64,000 bases of DNA from Crenobacter luteus. GTDB taxonomy: Bacteria > Pseudomonadota > Gammaproteobacteria > Burkholderiales > Chromobacteriaceae. Positions 34,831 to 50,790 of this stretch are shown here, one piece after another. The notes under the pieces are model-generated. The model made no database searches. It worked only from the letters and a program-made list of their open reading frames with translations, and was not told where the DNA came from. Position 1 is the stretch's first letter. The number at the start of each line of letters is the position of its first letter. A program made the translations under genes and the position numbers. Location of the stretch: positions 124,001-188,000 of the forward strand of contig NZ_SLXG01000004.1 of assembly GCF_004345725.1 (NCBI RefSeq), in the 5' to 3' direction.

Positions 34831-35256
34831 ATGGATGTCCGTTTGCTGCTGGAAAACACGCTGAGCGGTCTGGGTTACGAGATGGTGGATCTCGAGATCG
34901 GCCGTGGCGGGAGTATGCGTCTCTTCATCGACAAGCCCGGTGGCATCACGCTGGACGACTGCGTCCGCGTGAGCAACCACCTGACGCGCCTGTTTACTGT
35001 CGAGAACGTCGACTACGACCGTCTGGAAGTGTCGTCGCCGGGGCTGGATCGGCCGCTCAAGAAAGAGGCCGACTTCGTCCGCTTCGCAGGGCAGTTGGCC
35101 AAGATCCGTACGCGCACCCCGATCGAGCAGCAGAAGAAGTTCGTCGGACGCCTTGCGGGTATCGAAAACGACGCGGTGCTGCTCGAGGTCGACGGCCGCC
35201 AGGTGGCGATTCCCCTGTCCAATATCGACAAGGCCCGGCTCGAGCCGGAGTTCTGA
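34831..35256 (+). CDS. rimP: Ribosome maturation factor RimP
   Basis: A 141-residue 30S maturation factor. The N-terminal alpha/beta domain ([31 protein letters not shown]) and the C-terminal SH3-like domain ([27 protein letters not shown]) are intact. First gene of the rimP-nusA-infB-rbfA-truB block, downstream of the leader terminator. The ribosome site is GTGGAAAAGGC. It is 49 bases before nusA. Confidence 0.95.
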   Translation: MDVRLLLENTLSGLGYEMVDLEIGRGGSMRLFIDKPGGITLDDCVRVSNHLTRLFTVENVDYDRLEVSSPGLDRPLKKEADFVRFAGQLAKIRTRTPIEQQKKFVGRLAGIENDAVLLEVDGRQVAIPLSNIDKARLEPEF

Positions 35257-35305
35257 TCCGGACAGACGTTCGTCACGCCCACGGGACCCTATTTCGGAGG
35301 AATGA

Positions 35306-36784
35306 ATGAGTCGCGAGATTTTGTTGCTGGTTGACGCGCTGGCTAGCGAAAAGAATGTCGGCAAGGAGGTGGTTTTCTCCGCGCTGGAATTGGCGCTGGC
35401 TTCGGCGACCAAGAAGAAGTTCAATCAGGAGGATCTGGAGGTACGTGTGGAAATCGACCGCCACACCGGCCAGTACCAGACCTTCCGCCGCTGGCAGATC
35501 GTCGAGGACGACCTCATCGAGGAAGACGGCAAGGAAATCACCCTCACGGACGCCCGTGAGCGCGACCCGCGCGCCGAGGTCGGCGGCTTCATCGAGGAGC
35601 CGATGGAGGCGGTCGAGTTCGGCCGTATCGGCGCGCAGACCGCCAAACAGGTCATTCTGCAGAAGATCCGCGACGCCGAGCGCGAGCAGATCCTCAACGA
35701 CTTCCTGCAGCGCCGCGAACACCTGGTCAACGGCACCATCAAGCGTATCGAGCGCGGTAACGCGATCGTCGAGTGTGGCAAGCTGGAGGCGGTGCTGCCG
35801 CGCGACCAGATGATCCCGAAGGAGAACCTGCGCGTGGGCGACCGCGTGAGGGCTTTCCTGCTGCGCATCGACCGCCTCGGTCGCGGTCCGCAGCTGGTGC
35901 TGTCGCGCACCTCGGGCGACTTCATCAAGAAGCTGTTCGAACTCGAAGTGCCCGAAATCGAGGAGGGCATGCTGGAAATCCGCGAGGTCGCCCGCGACCC
36001 CGGCATGCGCGCCAAGATCGCCGTCAAGGCCAACGATCCGCGCATCGACCCGCAGGGTACCTGCATCGGCGTGCGCGGCTCGCGTGTGCAGGCGGTGACC
36101 CAGGAATTGGCCGGCGAGCGCGTCGACATCGTGCTGTGGGCGCCGGAACCGGCCCAGTTCGTGATCAACGCGCTGTCGCCGGCCGAGGTGAACCGCATCC
36201 TGGTCGACGAGGACCGTCACGCGATGGACGTGGTGGTCGAGGAGGATCAACTGGCGCTCGCCATCGGTCGCAACGGGCAGAACGTCAAGCTCGCCGCCGA
36301 ATTGACCGGCTGGAGCCTCAACATCATGACCGTCGCCGAGGCCGAGCAGAAGCTGCAGGCCGAGGACGCGGCGCTGCGCGACCTGTTCATGAGCCAGCTG
36401 GGGGTCGACGAAGACGTCGCCGGCGTGCTGGTGCAGGAAGGCTTTGCCACGCTCGAAGAGGTCGCCTACGTGCCGATCGCCGAAATGCTCGAGATCGAGG
36501 GCTTCGACGAGGCGCTGGTCAACGAGCTGCGCAGCCGGGCGCGCGACGCGCTGCTGACGCTCGCCATCGCCTCCGAAGAGAAGGTCGAAGCGGTGGACGA
36601 AGAGTTGAAGAATCTGGAAGGCCTGGATGCCGACATGGTGCGCAAACTGGCCGAGAACGGTGTGACCACCCGCGATGAGCTCGCCGACCTGGCGGTGGAC
36701 GACCTGGTTGACCTGACCGGCGTATCGGACGAAACCGCCCGGGCACTCATCATGAAAGCGCGCGAACACTGGTTCGACCAGTAA
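35306..36784 (+). CDS. nusA: Transcription termination/antitermination factor NusA
   Basis: A 492-residue RNA-polymerase-associated factor controlling pausing, termination and antitermination. Order: N-terminal RNAP-binding domain ([20 protein letters not shown]), S1 domain, KH1 ([20 protein letters not shown]), KH2 ([18 protein letters not shown]) and two C-terminal acidic helix-hairpin-helix repeats, as in E. coli NusA (495). A CGGAGGAATG ribosome site precedes the start. It probably feeds back on the leader terminator before rimP. Confidence 0.97.
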   Translation: MSREILLLVDALASEKNVGKEVVFSALELALASATKKKFNQEDLEVRVEIDRHTGQYQTFRRWQIVEDDLIEEDGKEITLTDARERDPRAEVGGFIEEPMEAVEFGRIGAQTAKQVILQKIRDAEREQILNDFLQRREHLVNGTIKRIERGNAIVECGKLEAVLPRDQMIPKENLRVGDRVRAFLLRIDRLGRGPQLVLSRTSGDFIKKLFELEVPEIEEGMLEIREVARDPGMRAKIAVKANDPRIDPQGTCIGVRGSRVQAVTQELAGERVDIVLWAPEPAQFVINALSPAEVNRILVDEDRHAMDVVVEEDQLALAIGRNGQNVKLAAELTGWSLNIMTVAEAEQKLQAEDAALRDLFMSQLGVDEDVAGVLVQEGFATLEEVAYVPIAEMLEIEGFDEALVNELRSRARDALLTLAIASEEKVEAVDEELKNLEGLDADMVRKLAENGVTTRDELADLAVDDLVDLTGVSDETARALIMKAREHWFDQ

Positions 36785-36823
36785 GCAGCGAATCGGCTAG
36801 TTATAAGGAATCTGGGAAAACGA

Positions 36824-39613
36824 ATGGTATTGACGAATGTAAAGCAGTTTGCCAGTGAACTTGGCATGTCGCCGGAGCGCCTGCTTGAGCAGCTGCGCAA
36901 CGCCGGCGTGGCCAAGCGTGCGCTGGACGACACCCTCAGCGAACAGGACAAGGCCCAGCTGCTGGGTTATCTGAAGCGCGCCCATGGTGCCAGCGAGTCG
37001 GGCGCGATCACGCTGACCCGCAAGCAGACCAGCGAGATTCGCACCGCCGACGGCGCGACCGTCCGCGTCGAGACCCGCAAGAAACGCACCGTGCTGCGTC
37101 CGGAAGAGCCGCAGATCGTGTCCCCGTTGGCCGAGGTGGCCGCCGAGCCGGTCGCGGCACCGGTCCCCGAGCCGGTGGCCGAAGCCGTGCCGGAACCGGT
37201 GGCCGAGCCTGCCAAGCCGGTCGAGATCAAGCCCGAGCCGGCGCCCGTCGAGGAGAAGGAAGTGCCTGTCAAGGTTTCCGAGCCGGCAGCCCAGCCCGAG
37301 CCGGCAGTGAAAAAGCCGGCCGAGCCGGTGCGCCCGGCGCCGGTCAGCATTCTCTCGCCCGAGGAAATCGCCGCCCGCGAAGCCGACGAGCGCCGCCAGG
37401 CCCAGCTGCGCAAGGCCCAGGAAGACCTGATGCGCCAGAAGCAGGAGCGCGAGGCGCGCCGCCTGGCCGCCAAGAACGCACCGCCGCCGGCCAAGCCGGA
37501 AGACAAGCCGCAGCAGGCTGTGCTGTCGCGCAACAAGCCGGCCGCGGGTGCGACCCCGGCGGCCAAGCCGGCCGCGGCGCCGGCCCGCGCCGCCGCTCCC
37601 GCCGCTCCCGCCGCTGCGGGTGCCCGTCCGGCTCCTGGCGCCGCGGCTCCCGCCGCGAACGCCGGCGCGAAGCCTGGCGACAAGAAGGGTGGCAAGAAGG
37701 GGGCGGGCGACCGCGACTGGAACGAGGGCCGCAAGGGCAAGGGCGGTCTGAAGACCCGCGGCGGCGATGCCGGCGGCGACTGGAAATCCCGGCGCGGCGG
37801 CAAGAACAATCGCCACGGTGGCGGCCAGCACGCCTTCCAGGCGCCGTCCGAGCCGATCGTGCACGAGGTGCTGGTGCCGGAAACCATCACCGTCGCCGAT
37901 CTTGCTCACCGCATGGCGGTCAAGGCCGCCGAGGTGATCAAGGTGCTGATGAAGATGGGCATGATGGTGACCATCAACCAGGTGCTCGACCAGGAAACCG
38001 CGCTGATCGTCGTCGAGGAAATGGGCCATATCGGCAAGGCCGCGCAGGCCGACGACCCGGAAGCCTTCCTCGAGAAGGTCGAGGGTGCGGCCGAGGCCGA
38101 ACAGCTGCCGCGTCCGCCGGTGGTGACCGTGATGGGTCACGTCGACCACGGCAAGACCTCGCTGCTCGACTACATCCGTCGCGCCAAGGTCGCGGCCGGC
38201 GAGGCCGGCGGCATTACCCAGCACATCGGCGCCTACCACGTCGAGACCGACCGCGGCGTGATCACCTTCCTCGACACGCCGGGCCACGAGGCGTTTACCG
38301 CCATGCGTGCCCGCGGTGCGAAGGCGACCGACATCGTGGTGCTGGTGGTGGCCGCCGACGACGGCGTGATGCCGCAGACCATCGAGGCCATCCACCATGC
38401 CAAGGCGGCCGGCGTGCCGATGGTCGTCGCGGTCAACAAGATCGACAAGCAGGGCGCCAACCCCGAGCGCATCCGCCAGGAGCTGGTCGCGCAGGAAGTG
38501 GTGCCGGAAGAGTGGGGTGGCGACACCCAGTTCGTCGAGGTGTCGGCCAAGCAGGGCATCAACATCGACGGCCTGCTCGAGGCCATCCTGCTGCAGGCCG
38601 AGGTGCTGGAGCTGACCGCGCCGAAGGATGCACCGGCCAAGGGCGTGATCGTCGAGGCGCGCCTCGACAAGGGTCGCGGCCCGGTCGCGACGCTCTTGGT
38701 GCAGTCCGGCACGCTGAAGAAGGGCGACATCGTGCTCGCCGGCACCGCCTTCGGCCGCGTCCGCGCGATGATCGACGAGAACGGCAAACCGATCGACGAA
38801 GCCGGTCCGTCGATTCCGGTCGAGATCCTCGGCCTGTCGGACGTGCCGTCCGCCGGCGAGGACGCGATGGTGCTGGCCGACGAGAAGAAGGCGCGCGAGA
38901 TCGCGCTGTTCCGTGCCGGCAAGTTCCGCGACGTCCGTCTGGCCAAGCAGCAGGCTGCCAAGCTCGAGAACATGTTCGCGCAGATGGCCGAGGGCGAGGT
39001 GCAGACCCTGTCGATCATCATCAAGGCCGACGTGCAGGGTTCGTACGAGGCGCTGGCGCAGAGCCTGCAGAAGCTGTCGACCGACGAGGTGCGCGTCAAC
39101 ATCCTGCACTCGGGCGTGGGCGGCATCTCGGAGTCGGACATCAACCTGGCGATCGCCTCCAAGGCCATCGTGATCGGCTTCAATACCCGTTCCGACGCGG
39201 CCGCGCGCAAGTTGGCCGAGTCCGAGGGTGTCGACATCCGCTACTACAGCATCATCTACGACGCGCTGGACGACGTGAAGGCTGCGCTGTCGGGCATGCT
39301 GGCGCCGGAGAAGAAGGAGCAGGTGATCGGTACGGTCGAGATCCGTCAGGTCATCACTGTGTCCAAGGTCGGCAACATCGCCGGTTGTATGGTCACCGAC
39401 GGCATCGTCAAGCGTCACGCGCAGGTGCGCCTGATTCGCGACCATGTCGTGGTCCACACCGGCGAGCTCGAGTCGCTCAAGCGCTTCAAGGACGACGTGA
39501 AGGAAGTCAAGCAGGGCTACGAGTGCGGCCTGATGCTGAAGAACTTCAACGACATCCGCGAAGGCGACCAGCTCGAGGTGTTCGAAATCGTCGAAGTGGC
39601 GCGCTCGCTGTAA
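36824..39613 (+). CDS. infB: Translation initiation factor IF-2
   Basis: A 929-residue GTPase that places initiator tRNA on the 30S subunit. The N-terminal IF2-N helix domain ([19 protein letters not shown]) is followed by a long Ala/Pro/Lys/Glu-rich linker (about 90-330). The GTPase domain has G1 GHVDHGKTS (about 438-446), DTPGHEAF and [13 protein letters not shown], and C-terminal beta-barrel domains follow. ATG 36824 follows GGGAAAACGA. Two dispersed 9-mer copies lie at 37127 and 39212. Alternative internal starts (IF2-beta or gamma) were not assessed. Confidence 0.97.
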   Translation: MVLTNVKQFASELGMSPERLLEQLRNAGVAKRALDDTLSEQDKAQLLGYLKRAHGASESGAITLTRKQTSEIRTADGATVRVETRKKRTVLRPEEPQIVSPLAEVAAEPVAAPVPEPVAEAVPEPVAEPAKPVEIKPEPAPVEEKEVPVKVSEPAAQPEPAVKKPAEPVRPAPVSILSPEEIAAREADERRQAQLRKAQEDLMRQKQEREARRLAAKNAPPPAKPEDKPQQAVLSRNKPAAGATPAAKPAAAPARAAAPAAPAAAGARPAPGAAAPAANAGAKPGDKKGGKKGAGDRDWNEGRKGKGGLKTRGGDAGGDWKSRRGGKNNRHGGGQHAFQAPSEPIVHEVLVPETITVADLAHRMAVKAAEVIKVLMKMGMMVTINQVLDQETALIVVEEMGHIGKAAQADDPEAFLEKVEGAAEAEQLPRPPVVTVMGHVDHGKTSLLDYIRRAKVAAGEAGGITQHIGAYHVETDRGVITFLDTPGHEAFTAMRARGAKATDIVVLVVAADDGVMPQTIEAIHHAKAAGVPMVVAVNKIDKQGANPERIRQELVAQEVVPEEWGGDTQFVEVSAKQGINIDGLLEAILLQAEVLELTAPKDAPAKGVIVEARLDKGRGPVATLLVQSGTLKKGDIVLAGTAFGRVRAMIDENGKPIDEAGPSIPVEILGLSDVPSAGEDAMVLADEKKAREIALFRAGKFRDVRLAKQQAAKLENMFAQMAEGEVQTLSIIIKADVQGSYEALAQSLQKLSTDEVRVNILHSGVGGISESDINLAIASKAIVIGFNTRSDAAARKLAESEGVDIRYYSIIYDALDDVKAALSGMLAPEKKEQVIGTVEIRQVITVSKVGNIAGCMVTDGIVKRHAQVRLIRDHVVVHTGELESLKRFKDDVKEVKQGYECGLMLKNFNDIREGDQLEVFEIVEVARSL

Positions 39614-39627
39614 GCGTTGCACGCTAC

Positions 39628-39674
39628 GGGCGGGCGGCTGACCGGTTTGCCGGGCGCCGCTCGCCCTTTGTTTT
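39628..39674 (+). terminator. Possible attenuating hairpin between infB and rbfA
   Basis: 11-bp stem GGGCGGGCGGC / GCCGCTCGCCC with one G-U pair, a 17-nt loop and a T-rich tail (TTTGTTTT), 15 bases before rbfA. It may lower rbfA-truB relative to infB. Confidence 0.5.
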
Positions 39675-39689
39675 GCCAAGGAGAATGCC

Positions 39690-40094
39690 ATGGCCAAGAA
39701 GACTTTTGCGCGGTCGGACCGCGTCGCCGACCAGATCCAGCGCGAACTGGCCGGGATGCTGCAAAAAGGCCTGAAAGACCCGCGCGTGGGCTGGGTGACG
39801 ATTACCGCCGTCGATGTGACGCGCGATTATTCGCACGCCAAGATCTACTACACCGTGATGAACGAGTCGACCCGCGAGGCGACCGCTGCGGCCTTGGCCG
39901 ACGCAGCCGGCTACCTGCGCAACGAACTGGGCCGGCGCATCCGCTTGTTCAGCATGCCGCAGCTGCACTTCGTCTACGACGAATCGATCGAGCGCGGCAT
40001 GTATATGAACCGTCTGCTTGACGAAGTCGCCGAGGCCGACGCCAGGCTGCCGGACAACCCGGTCGACGAGGCCGGTGCGGAAGGCAAGGAATGA
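39690..40094 (+). CDS. rbfA: 30S ribosome-binding factor RbfA
   Basis: A 134-residue KH-like cold-shock and maturation factor for 16S rRNA. RSDRVADQIQRELAGMLQKG, DPRVGWVTITAVDVTRDYSH and LHFVYDESIERG are diagnostic. A CAAGGAGAATGCC ribosome site precedes the start. Its stop overlaps the truB start (ATGA), so the two are coupled. Confidence 0.96.
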   Translation: MAKKTFARSDRVADQIQRELAGMLQKGLKDPRVGWVTITAVDVTRDYSHAKIYYTVMNESTREATAAALADAAGYLRNELGRRIRLFSMPQLHFVYDESIERGMYMNRLLDEVAEADARLPDNPVDEAGAEGKE

Positions 40095-41011
40095 GCAAGC
40101 CGCGTCGCGAGCGCCGCGCCGTCAGCGGCGTGCTGCTGCTGGACAAGCCGCTCGGCGTCAGCAGCAACGGCGCGCTGCAAAAGGCGCGCTGGCTGTACAC
40201 CGCCGCGAAGGCCGGCCATACCGGCGTGCTCGACCCGCTGGCGACCGGCCTGTTGCCGGTGTGCTTCGGCGAGGCGACCAAGTTCTCGTCCTATTTGCTC
40301 GACGCCGACAAGGCCTACCGCGCGACGGTCAAGTTCGGCGTGGTGACCACCACCGGCGACGCCGAGGGCGAGGTGGTCAAGGAGCGTCCGGTCGACATCC
40401 GGCCGGAAGGGTTGGCCGAGGCCTGCGCGCGCTTCAGCGGCCCGATCCGCCAGGTGCCGCCGATGTATTCGGCGCTGAAGTTCGAGGGCCGCGCGCTGTA
40501 CGAGTACGCGCGCGCCGGCGTCGAGATCGAGCGCAAGGCGCGCGATGTCGTCATCCATTCGATCGACATGGTCGAATTCGCCGGCGACGTCGCGGTCATC
40601 GACGTGGTGTGCAGCAAGGGCACCTATATCCGCACCCTGGCCGAGGATATCGGCGAGCGGCTCGGCTGCGGCGCCCACCTGATCGGCCTGCGCCGCACCG
40701 CGACGGCGGGTTTCTCGCTCGCCGCGGCGCATACGCTCGAGGCGATCGAGGCGCTGGAGCCGGCCGGGCGCGACGCGCTGCTGCTGCCGATGGATGTCCT
40801 GGTCGGCCATCTGCCCGAGGTGGCGATCGACGAGACCGCCGCCGCGCGTTTCGTGCACGGGCAGGCGGTGCGCGATCCGCAAAACCATGCCATAATGTCG
40901 CGCTTTCGCGTGTACCGAGAGGCGACGCGCGAATTCATGGGTCTGGCGGAGCGGAAACCCGACGGTTTCCTGCACCCGCTCAGGCTCGTGGCCGCGAACG
41001 CGGCCGCTTGA
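40091..41011 (+). CDS. truB: tRNA pseudouridine(55) synthase TruB
   Basis: A 306-residue pseudouridine synthase acting on U55 of the tRNA T-loop. The catalytic Asp lies in AGHTGVLDPLATGLLPV; KAYRATVKFG, VPPMYSALKFEGRALYEYAR and SKGTYIRTLAEDIGE are family motifs. The length fits. A dispersed 9-mer lies at 40412. A 99-bp gap leads to rpsO. Confidence 0.96.
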   Translation: MSKPRRERRAVSGVLLLDKPLGVSSNGALQKARWLYTAAKAGHTGVLDPLATGLLPVCFGEATKFSSYLLDADKAYRATVKFGVVTTTGDAEGEVVKERPVDIRPEGLAEACARFSGPIRQVPPMYSALKFEGRALYEYARAGVEIERKARDVVIHSIDMVEFAGDVAVIDVVCSKGTYIRTLAEDIGERLGCGAHLIGLRRTATAGFSLAAAHTLEAIEALEPAGRDALLLPMDVLVGHLPEVAIDETAAARFVHGQAVRDPQNHAIMSRFRVYREATREFMGLAERKPDGFLHPLRLVAANAAA

Positions 41012-41110
41012 GGAGTACGGTCCGGTCGACAAGGCTCGCCGTACTCGTCGGGCAGGAACCGGGCCTGGCGCCCGGACATGAAGCCCCCACTACCAATTGG
41101 AGTTGTATCC

Positions 41111-41380
41111 ATGGCAATCACCGTTGCTCAAAAAGCCGACATCGTCAAAGACTTCCAGCGCGCCGAAGGCGACACCGGTTCCCCGGAGGTGCAAATCGCG
41201 CTGCTGACCGCCCGCATCAACGACCTGACCCCGCACTTCAAGGCAAACACCAAGGACCACCACAGCCGTCGTGGCCTGCTGAAAATGGTGAGCCGTCGTC
41301 GCCGTCTGCTTGACTACCTCAAGCGCACCGACGCCGACGCCTACCGCGCCCTGATCACCCGCCTGGGTCTGCGCAAGTAA
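41111..41380 (+). CDS. rpsO: 30S ribosomal protein S15
   Basis: An 89-residue S15, which binds the 16S rRNA central domain early in assembly. [40 protein letters not shown] and a LGLRK end are standard. ATG 41111 follows GGAG (41099-41102); a Met 11 codons upstream is not used. S15 usually represses its own mRNA through the leader, and the 99-bp upstream gap could hold that structure, though I did not resolve a pseudoknot. Followed by a classic terminator. Confidence 0.97.
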   Translation: MAITVAQKADIVKDFQRAEGDTGSPEVQIALLTARINDLTPHFKANTKDHHSRRGLLKMVSRRRRLLDYLKRTDADAYRALITRLGLRK

Positions 41381-41395
41381 TCGGCACCGGATCGA

Positions 41396-41424
41396 AAAAA
41401 GTCGCAGCCCGTCTGCGACTTTTT
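41396..41424 (+). terminator. Terminator after rpsO
   Basis: 12-bp stem AAAAAGTCGCAG / CTGCGACTTTTT with a 5-nt loop and a continuing T-rich tail. Confidence 0.9.
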
Positions 41425-41473
41425 CGTTTTCCGGTGTTCTAATGTCACCGAGCCGCGGGGGGAGCCTCTAGAC

Positions 41474-41502
41474 ATTCCGATCCGGCGCCGCCGGGTCCGA
41501 AT
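41474..41502 (+). promoter_or_regulatory. Leader stem-loop of pnp
   Basis: A 13-bp imperfect stem (41474-41486 with 41490-41502, one mismatch and one G-U) with a 3-nt loop, 54 bases before the pnp start. By analogy with E. coli, where RNase III cuts a pnp leader hairpin for autoregulation, this is a candidate control element. Confidence 0.45.
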
Positions 41503-41556
41503 CTTTAGGGGTTCCCGTTGCTCGAATCGTTCATTGATTTCGGAACAGGACATCTG

Positions 41557-43701
41557 ATGTTCAACAAAGTCACCAAATCGTTCCAGTACGGCCGTCACAC
41601 CGTGACGCTGGAGACCGGCGAGATCGCCCGTCAGGCCTCGGGCGCCGTGCTCGTGTCGATGGAAGAAACCGTCGTGCTGGTTTCGGTCGTCGGTTCGCAA
41701 ACCGTCAAGCCGGGCCAGGACTTCTTCCCGCTGACCGTCGACTACCTCGAGCGTACCTACGCCGCCGGCAAGATCCCGGGCGGCTTCTTCAAGCGCGAAG
41801 GCAAGCAGTCCGAGAAGGAAATCCTGACCAGCCGCCTGATCGACCGCCCGATCCGCCCGCTGTTTCCGGAAGGTTTCTACCACGACGTGCAGATCGTCGC
41901 GACCGTGATGTCGCTGAACCCGGAAGTCGACTCCGACATCCCGGCGATGATCGGCGCGTCGGCCGCGCTGGCGATCTCCGGCCTGCCGTTCAACGGCCCG
42001 ATCGGCGCCGCCCGCGTCGGCTACGCCAACGGCGAATACATCCTGAACCCGACCAAGACCGAACTGGCCACCTCCGAGCTCGACCTCGTCGTCGCCGGTA
42101 CCGAGCGCGCCGTGCTGATGGTCGAGTCCGAGGCCAAGGAGCTGCCGGAAGCGACCATGCTCGGCGCGGTGGTGTTCGGCCACGAGCAGATGCAGGCCGC
42201 CATCCGTGCGATCAACGAGCTGGCCGACGAAGTGAACCCGGTGATGTGGGACTGGGCCGCTCCGGCCAAGGACGAGGCGCTGATCGCGCAGATCCGCGAC
42301 ATCTGCGGCGAGAAGATCGCCGCCGCCTTCCGCATCCGCCAGAAGCAGGCGCGTTCGCAGGCGTTGGCCGAGGCGTGGGACGCCGTCAAGGCCGCGCTGA
42401 TCAACGAAGAAACCCCGACGCTGAAGGCCAACGAGATCAAGGGCATCTTCAAGAGCCTGGAAGCCGAGATCGTGCGCGGCCAGATCCTGTCGGGCGAGCC
42501 GCGCATCGACGGCCGCGACACCCGCACCGTGCGCCCGATCGCGATCAAGACCGGCGTGCTGCCGCGCGTGCACGGCTCGGCGCTGTTCACCCGCGGCGAA
42601 ACCCAGGCGCTGGTGACCACCACGCTGGGCACCAAGCTCGACGAGCAGCGCATCGACGCGCTGGCCGGCGAATACACCGACCGCTTCATGCTGCACTACA
42701 ACTTCCCGCCGTACTCGACCGGTGAAGCCGGCCGCATGGGTCCGCCCAAGCGTCGCGAGATCGGTCACGGCCGTCTGGCCAAGCGCGCGCTCTTGGCCGT
42801 GCTGCCGCCGGAAGACGAGTTCGGCTACGCGCTGCGCGTGGTGTCGGAGATCACCGAGTCGAACGGCTCCTCGTCGATGGCCTCGGTGTGCGGCGGCTGC
42901 CTGTCGCTCCTGAACGCCGGCGTGCCGCTGAAGGCGCACGTGGCCGGCATCGCCATGGGTCTGATCCTGGAAGGCAACCGCTTCGCGGTGCTGACCGACA
43001 TCCTCGGCGACGAAGACCACCTGGGCGACATGGACTTCAAGGTCGCCGGTACCGCCGAAGGCGTGACCGCGCTGCAGATGGACATCAAAATCCAGGGCAT
43101 CACCAAGGAAATCATGCAGGTCGCGCTGTCGCAGGCCAAGGAAGGCCGCCTGCACATCCTCGGCGAAATGCAGAAGGCCGTCGAAGGCGTGCAGGAGCTG
43201 TCGCAGTATGCGCCGCGCCTGTTCACGATGAAGATCAACCCGGACAAGATCCGCGAAGTGATCGGCAAGGGCGGCGAGACCATCCGCTCGATCACCAAGG
43301 ACACCGGCACCGAGATCAACATCGAGGAAGACGGCACCATCACCATCGCCTCGGTGACGCAGGAGGGCGCCGACGCGGCCAAGAAGCGCATCGAAGAGAT
43401 CACCGTCGAGGTCGAAGTCGGCAAGGTCTACGAAGGTACCGTGGTGAAGATCCTCGACAACAACGTCGGCGCGATCGTCTCCATCCTGCCGGGCAAGGAT
43501 GGCCTGGTGCACATTTCGCAGATCGCCAACGAGCGCATCAAGAACGTGTCCGACTACCTGAAGGAAGGTCAGGTCGTGAAGGTCAAGGCGATCGAGATGG
43601 ACGACCGCGGCCGCGTGCGCCTGTCGATCAAGGCCCTGCTGGAAGACGAGGCGAAAACGGCCAAGGCGACCGCCGAGGCCTTCGGCCTGAAAGCCAACTA
43701 A
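41557..43701 (+). CDS. pnp: Polyribonucleotide nucleotidyltransferase (PNPase)
   Basis: A 714-residue phosphorolytic 3'-5' exoribonuclease, part of the degradosome. Two RNase PH domains ([40 protein letters not shown]), then KH ([20 protein letters not shown]) and S1 ([20 protein letters not shown]) domains. ATG 41557 ([12 protein letters not shown]) is favoured by ACAGGACATCTG upstream; a TTG 13 codons earlier is possible. It has its own leader after the rpsO terminator. A 9-mer copy lies at 42364. Confidence 0.97.
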   Translation: MFNKVTKSFQYGRHTVTLETGEIARQASGAVLVSMEETVVLVSVVGSQTVKPGQDFFPLTVDYLERTYAAGKIPGGFFKREGKQSEKEILTSRLIDRPIRPLFPEGFYHDVQIVATVMSLNPEVDSDIPAMIGASAALAISGLPFNGPIGAARVGYANGEYILNPTKTELATSELDLVVAGTERAVLMVESEAKELPEATMLGAVVFGHEQMQAAIRAINELADEVNPVMWDWAAPAKDEALIAQIRDICGEKIAAAFRIRQKQARSQALAEAWDAVKAALINEETPTLKANEIKGIFKSLEAEIVRGQILSGEPRIDGRDTRTVRPIAIKTGVLPRVHGSALFTRGETQALVTTTLGTKLDEQRIDALAGEYTDRFMLHYNFPPYSTGEAGRMGPPKRREIGHGRLAKRALLAVLPPEDEFGYALRVVSEITESNGSSSMASVCGGCLSLLNAGVPLKAHVAGIAMGLILEGNRFAVLTDILGDEDHLGDMDFKVAGTAEGVTALQMDIKIQGITKEIMQVALSQAKEGRLHILGEMQKAVEGVQELSQYAPRLFTMKINPDKIREVIGKGGETIRSITKDTGTEINIEEDGTITIASVTQEGADAAKKRIEEITVEVEVGKVYEGTVVKILDNNVGAIVSILPGKDGLVHISQIANERIKNVSDYLKEGQVVKVKAIEMDDRGRVRLSIKALLEDEAKTAKATAEAFGLKAN

Positions 43702-43728
43702 CCGGGCGAAGCTCCGGTTTTCTCGGCA

Positions 43729-43756
43729 ACGCCCGCGGCTCCGCGGGCGTTTTTTA
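43729..43756 (+). terminator. Terminator after pnp
   Basis: 10-bp stem ACGCCCGCGG / CCGCGGGCGT with a 2-nt loop and a T6 run, 27 bases after the stop. Confidence 0.9.
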
Positions 43757-45298
<1,542 letters not shown>

Positions 45299-45411
45299 CC
45301 CCCCGGAACAACAAGTCATTCTGTCAGACCGGCCCGCCGTGAGGCGGGCCGCTGGGCCCCCTTGCGCCTTGAAAACGGCGCGGGCTTGGCAAAGCACGAG
45401 GGAGAAACACC

Positions 45412-46445
45412 ATGTATGTCGTGCGACCTGCGCGCACCGCCGACCTGCCGGCTATCGAGAGGATGGCGGTCGCGAGCGGTATCGGCGTGACCAGCCTGCC
45501 GAACAATCGCGAACGCCTGTTCGAACGCATCCAGCATTCGCTGGACGCCTTCGAGCACGAGGCCGACCTCGACGCCGGCAAGGAGTACTACATGTTCGTG
45601 CTCGAGGCGCACGGCCAGGTGGTCGGTACCGCGTCGATCAGCGCCAGCGCCGGCTTCGACGAGCCGTTCTATAGCTATCGCAGCGAAACCTTCGTGCACG
45701 CCTCGCGCACGCTCAAGGTCAACAACAAGGTCCACGTGCTGACCATGTGTCACGACCTGTCGGGCCTGGTGCAGCTGTGCGGCTTCTATTCCGACCCGGA
45801 CATCGACGCGCTGGCGTCCGAGTTGCTGTCGCGCGCGCGCTTCCTGTTCATCGCCAGCCAGCAGCAGCGCTTCGGCCGCCGCGTGGTCGCCGAGATGCAG
45901 GGCATCCACGACGAGGCCGGCCAGGCGCCGTTCTGGGACGCCATCGGTCGCCGCTTTTTCGACATGGACTTCGTCGAGGTCGAACAGGCCTTCGCCAGCC
46001 GTAGCAAGACCTTCATCGCCGAGCTGATGCCGGCCTATCCGATCTACGTGCCACTGCTGCCCGACGCCGCGCAGCAGGCGGTCGGCCAGATCCACCCCGA
46101 CTTCGAGCGCCCGTTCGGCATCCTCAGCCGCGAGGGTTTCGAGGCCGACAACTACATCGACATCTTCGACGGCGGCGCGGTGCTGACCGCCGACGTCGAC
46201 CGCCTCTATACGGTGCGCACCAGCCGCTGCTATCCGGTCGAGGTGAGCGCCAGCCTGCCGGCGTCGGCCGAGCTGCAGCTGGCCGGCAACGAGAAGGTCG
46301 CCGACTTCGCCGCGACGCTGCTGCGCGCCGCGGTGGTCGACGGCGTCGCCATCGTCAACCCGGACGGCGCGCAGGCGCTCGGCGTCGCCAGCGGCGACAC
46401 GATCCGCCTCGCGCCGCTGCAGATCCAGCCGGAAGGAGAACAAGC

Positions 46446-46449
<4 letters not shown>
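45412..46449 (+). CDS. aruF: Arginine N-succinyltransferase, alpha-type subunit
   Basis: A 345-residue AstA-family acyltransferase (succinyl-CoA to arginine), the first step of the AST pathway. MYVVRPARTADLPAIERMA, SLPNNRERLFERIQHS, PFWDAIGRRFFDMDFVEVEQ and FIAELMPAYPIYV are characteristic. With the next gene it forms the two-subunit enzyme known as AruFG/AruAI-AII in Pseudomonas, whereas enterics have one AstA. Its stop overlaps the next start (ATGA), implying 1:1 synthesis. Calling this one alpha rests on gene order. Confidence 0.9.
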
Positions 46450-50289
<3,840 letters not shown>

Positions 50290-50313
50290 CGGCTGCCGGA
50301 CGCGCCTGCCGAG

Positions 50314-50338
50314 CCGCCCCTGTCCGGGGCGGTTTTTT
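50314..50338 (+). terminator. Terminator after astB
   Basis: 7-bp GC stem CCGCCCC / GGGGCGG with a 5-nt loop and a T6 run, 25 bases after the stop. Confidence 0.85.
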
Positions 50339-50790
50339 CGTTCCGGGTCGGACGGGGGTATTCGCGGCGTTGACGCGAAACTGGATCGACAAGGAATTAT
50401 GCGAAAAGAATGGGGTGCGCTGCGTTGGCCGAGCCGGTGGCATCGCTTATGCGGTATATTTCCCAAGGGAAAGCCCGTGTCCGACTTTTGTTTTCAAGGA
50501 AATGGCGAGCCAAGTCGCGGTAATGCATCAAAAATTTGTTAAATGACCTTTCCCCGAAAAAGCATTGATTTTGCTGGCTGTTTAATCAATTTTTAAGATT
50601 GACAGTCATTTGCGAGCCGCCCGATAATCCGCCCCGGCGGCGCCCGGTTTGTCTACTGTATCCAAAATAAAGGGCGGGCGATCGCGAGGTGGATTCCAGC
50701 CGGAATCCGCCAAAACAAAGGAGAACAGGCGGTGGGGGGCGACCTCCAGCAAAACCGTCGGGTCGAACTATCTTAAGGAGATTTCCGACC
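50339..50790 (+). other. Long leader and intergenic region before livH
   Basis: No gene seen. It contains a dispersed 9-mer (50425), an A+T-rich promoter zone (50480-50630), then a leader of about 155 nt with a hairpin GTGGATTCC-N4-GGAATCCGC near 50690-50711 and the ribosome site AAGGAG (50775-50780). The structured leader may carry regulation; no known riboswitch was recognised. Confidence 0.45.
50599..50628 (+). promoter_or_regulatory. Sigma-70 promoter of the liv operon
   Basis: Consensus -35 TTGACA (50599-50604) and -10 GATAAT (50623-50628) with an 18-bp spacer. The start of transcription would be near 50635. Confidence 0.75.

Noticed and set aside
36797-39697. Minus-strand open frame covering all of infB
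   Set aside because: Composition artefact of the IF-2 coding strand; no ribosome site and low-complexity product.
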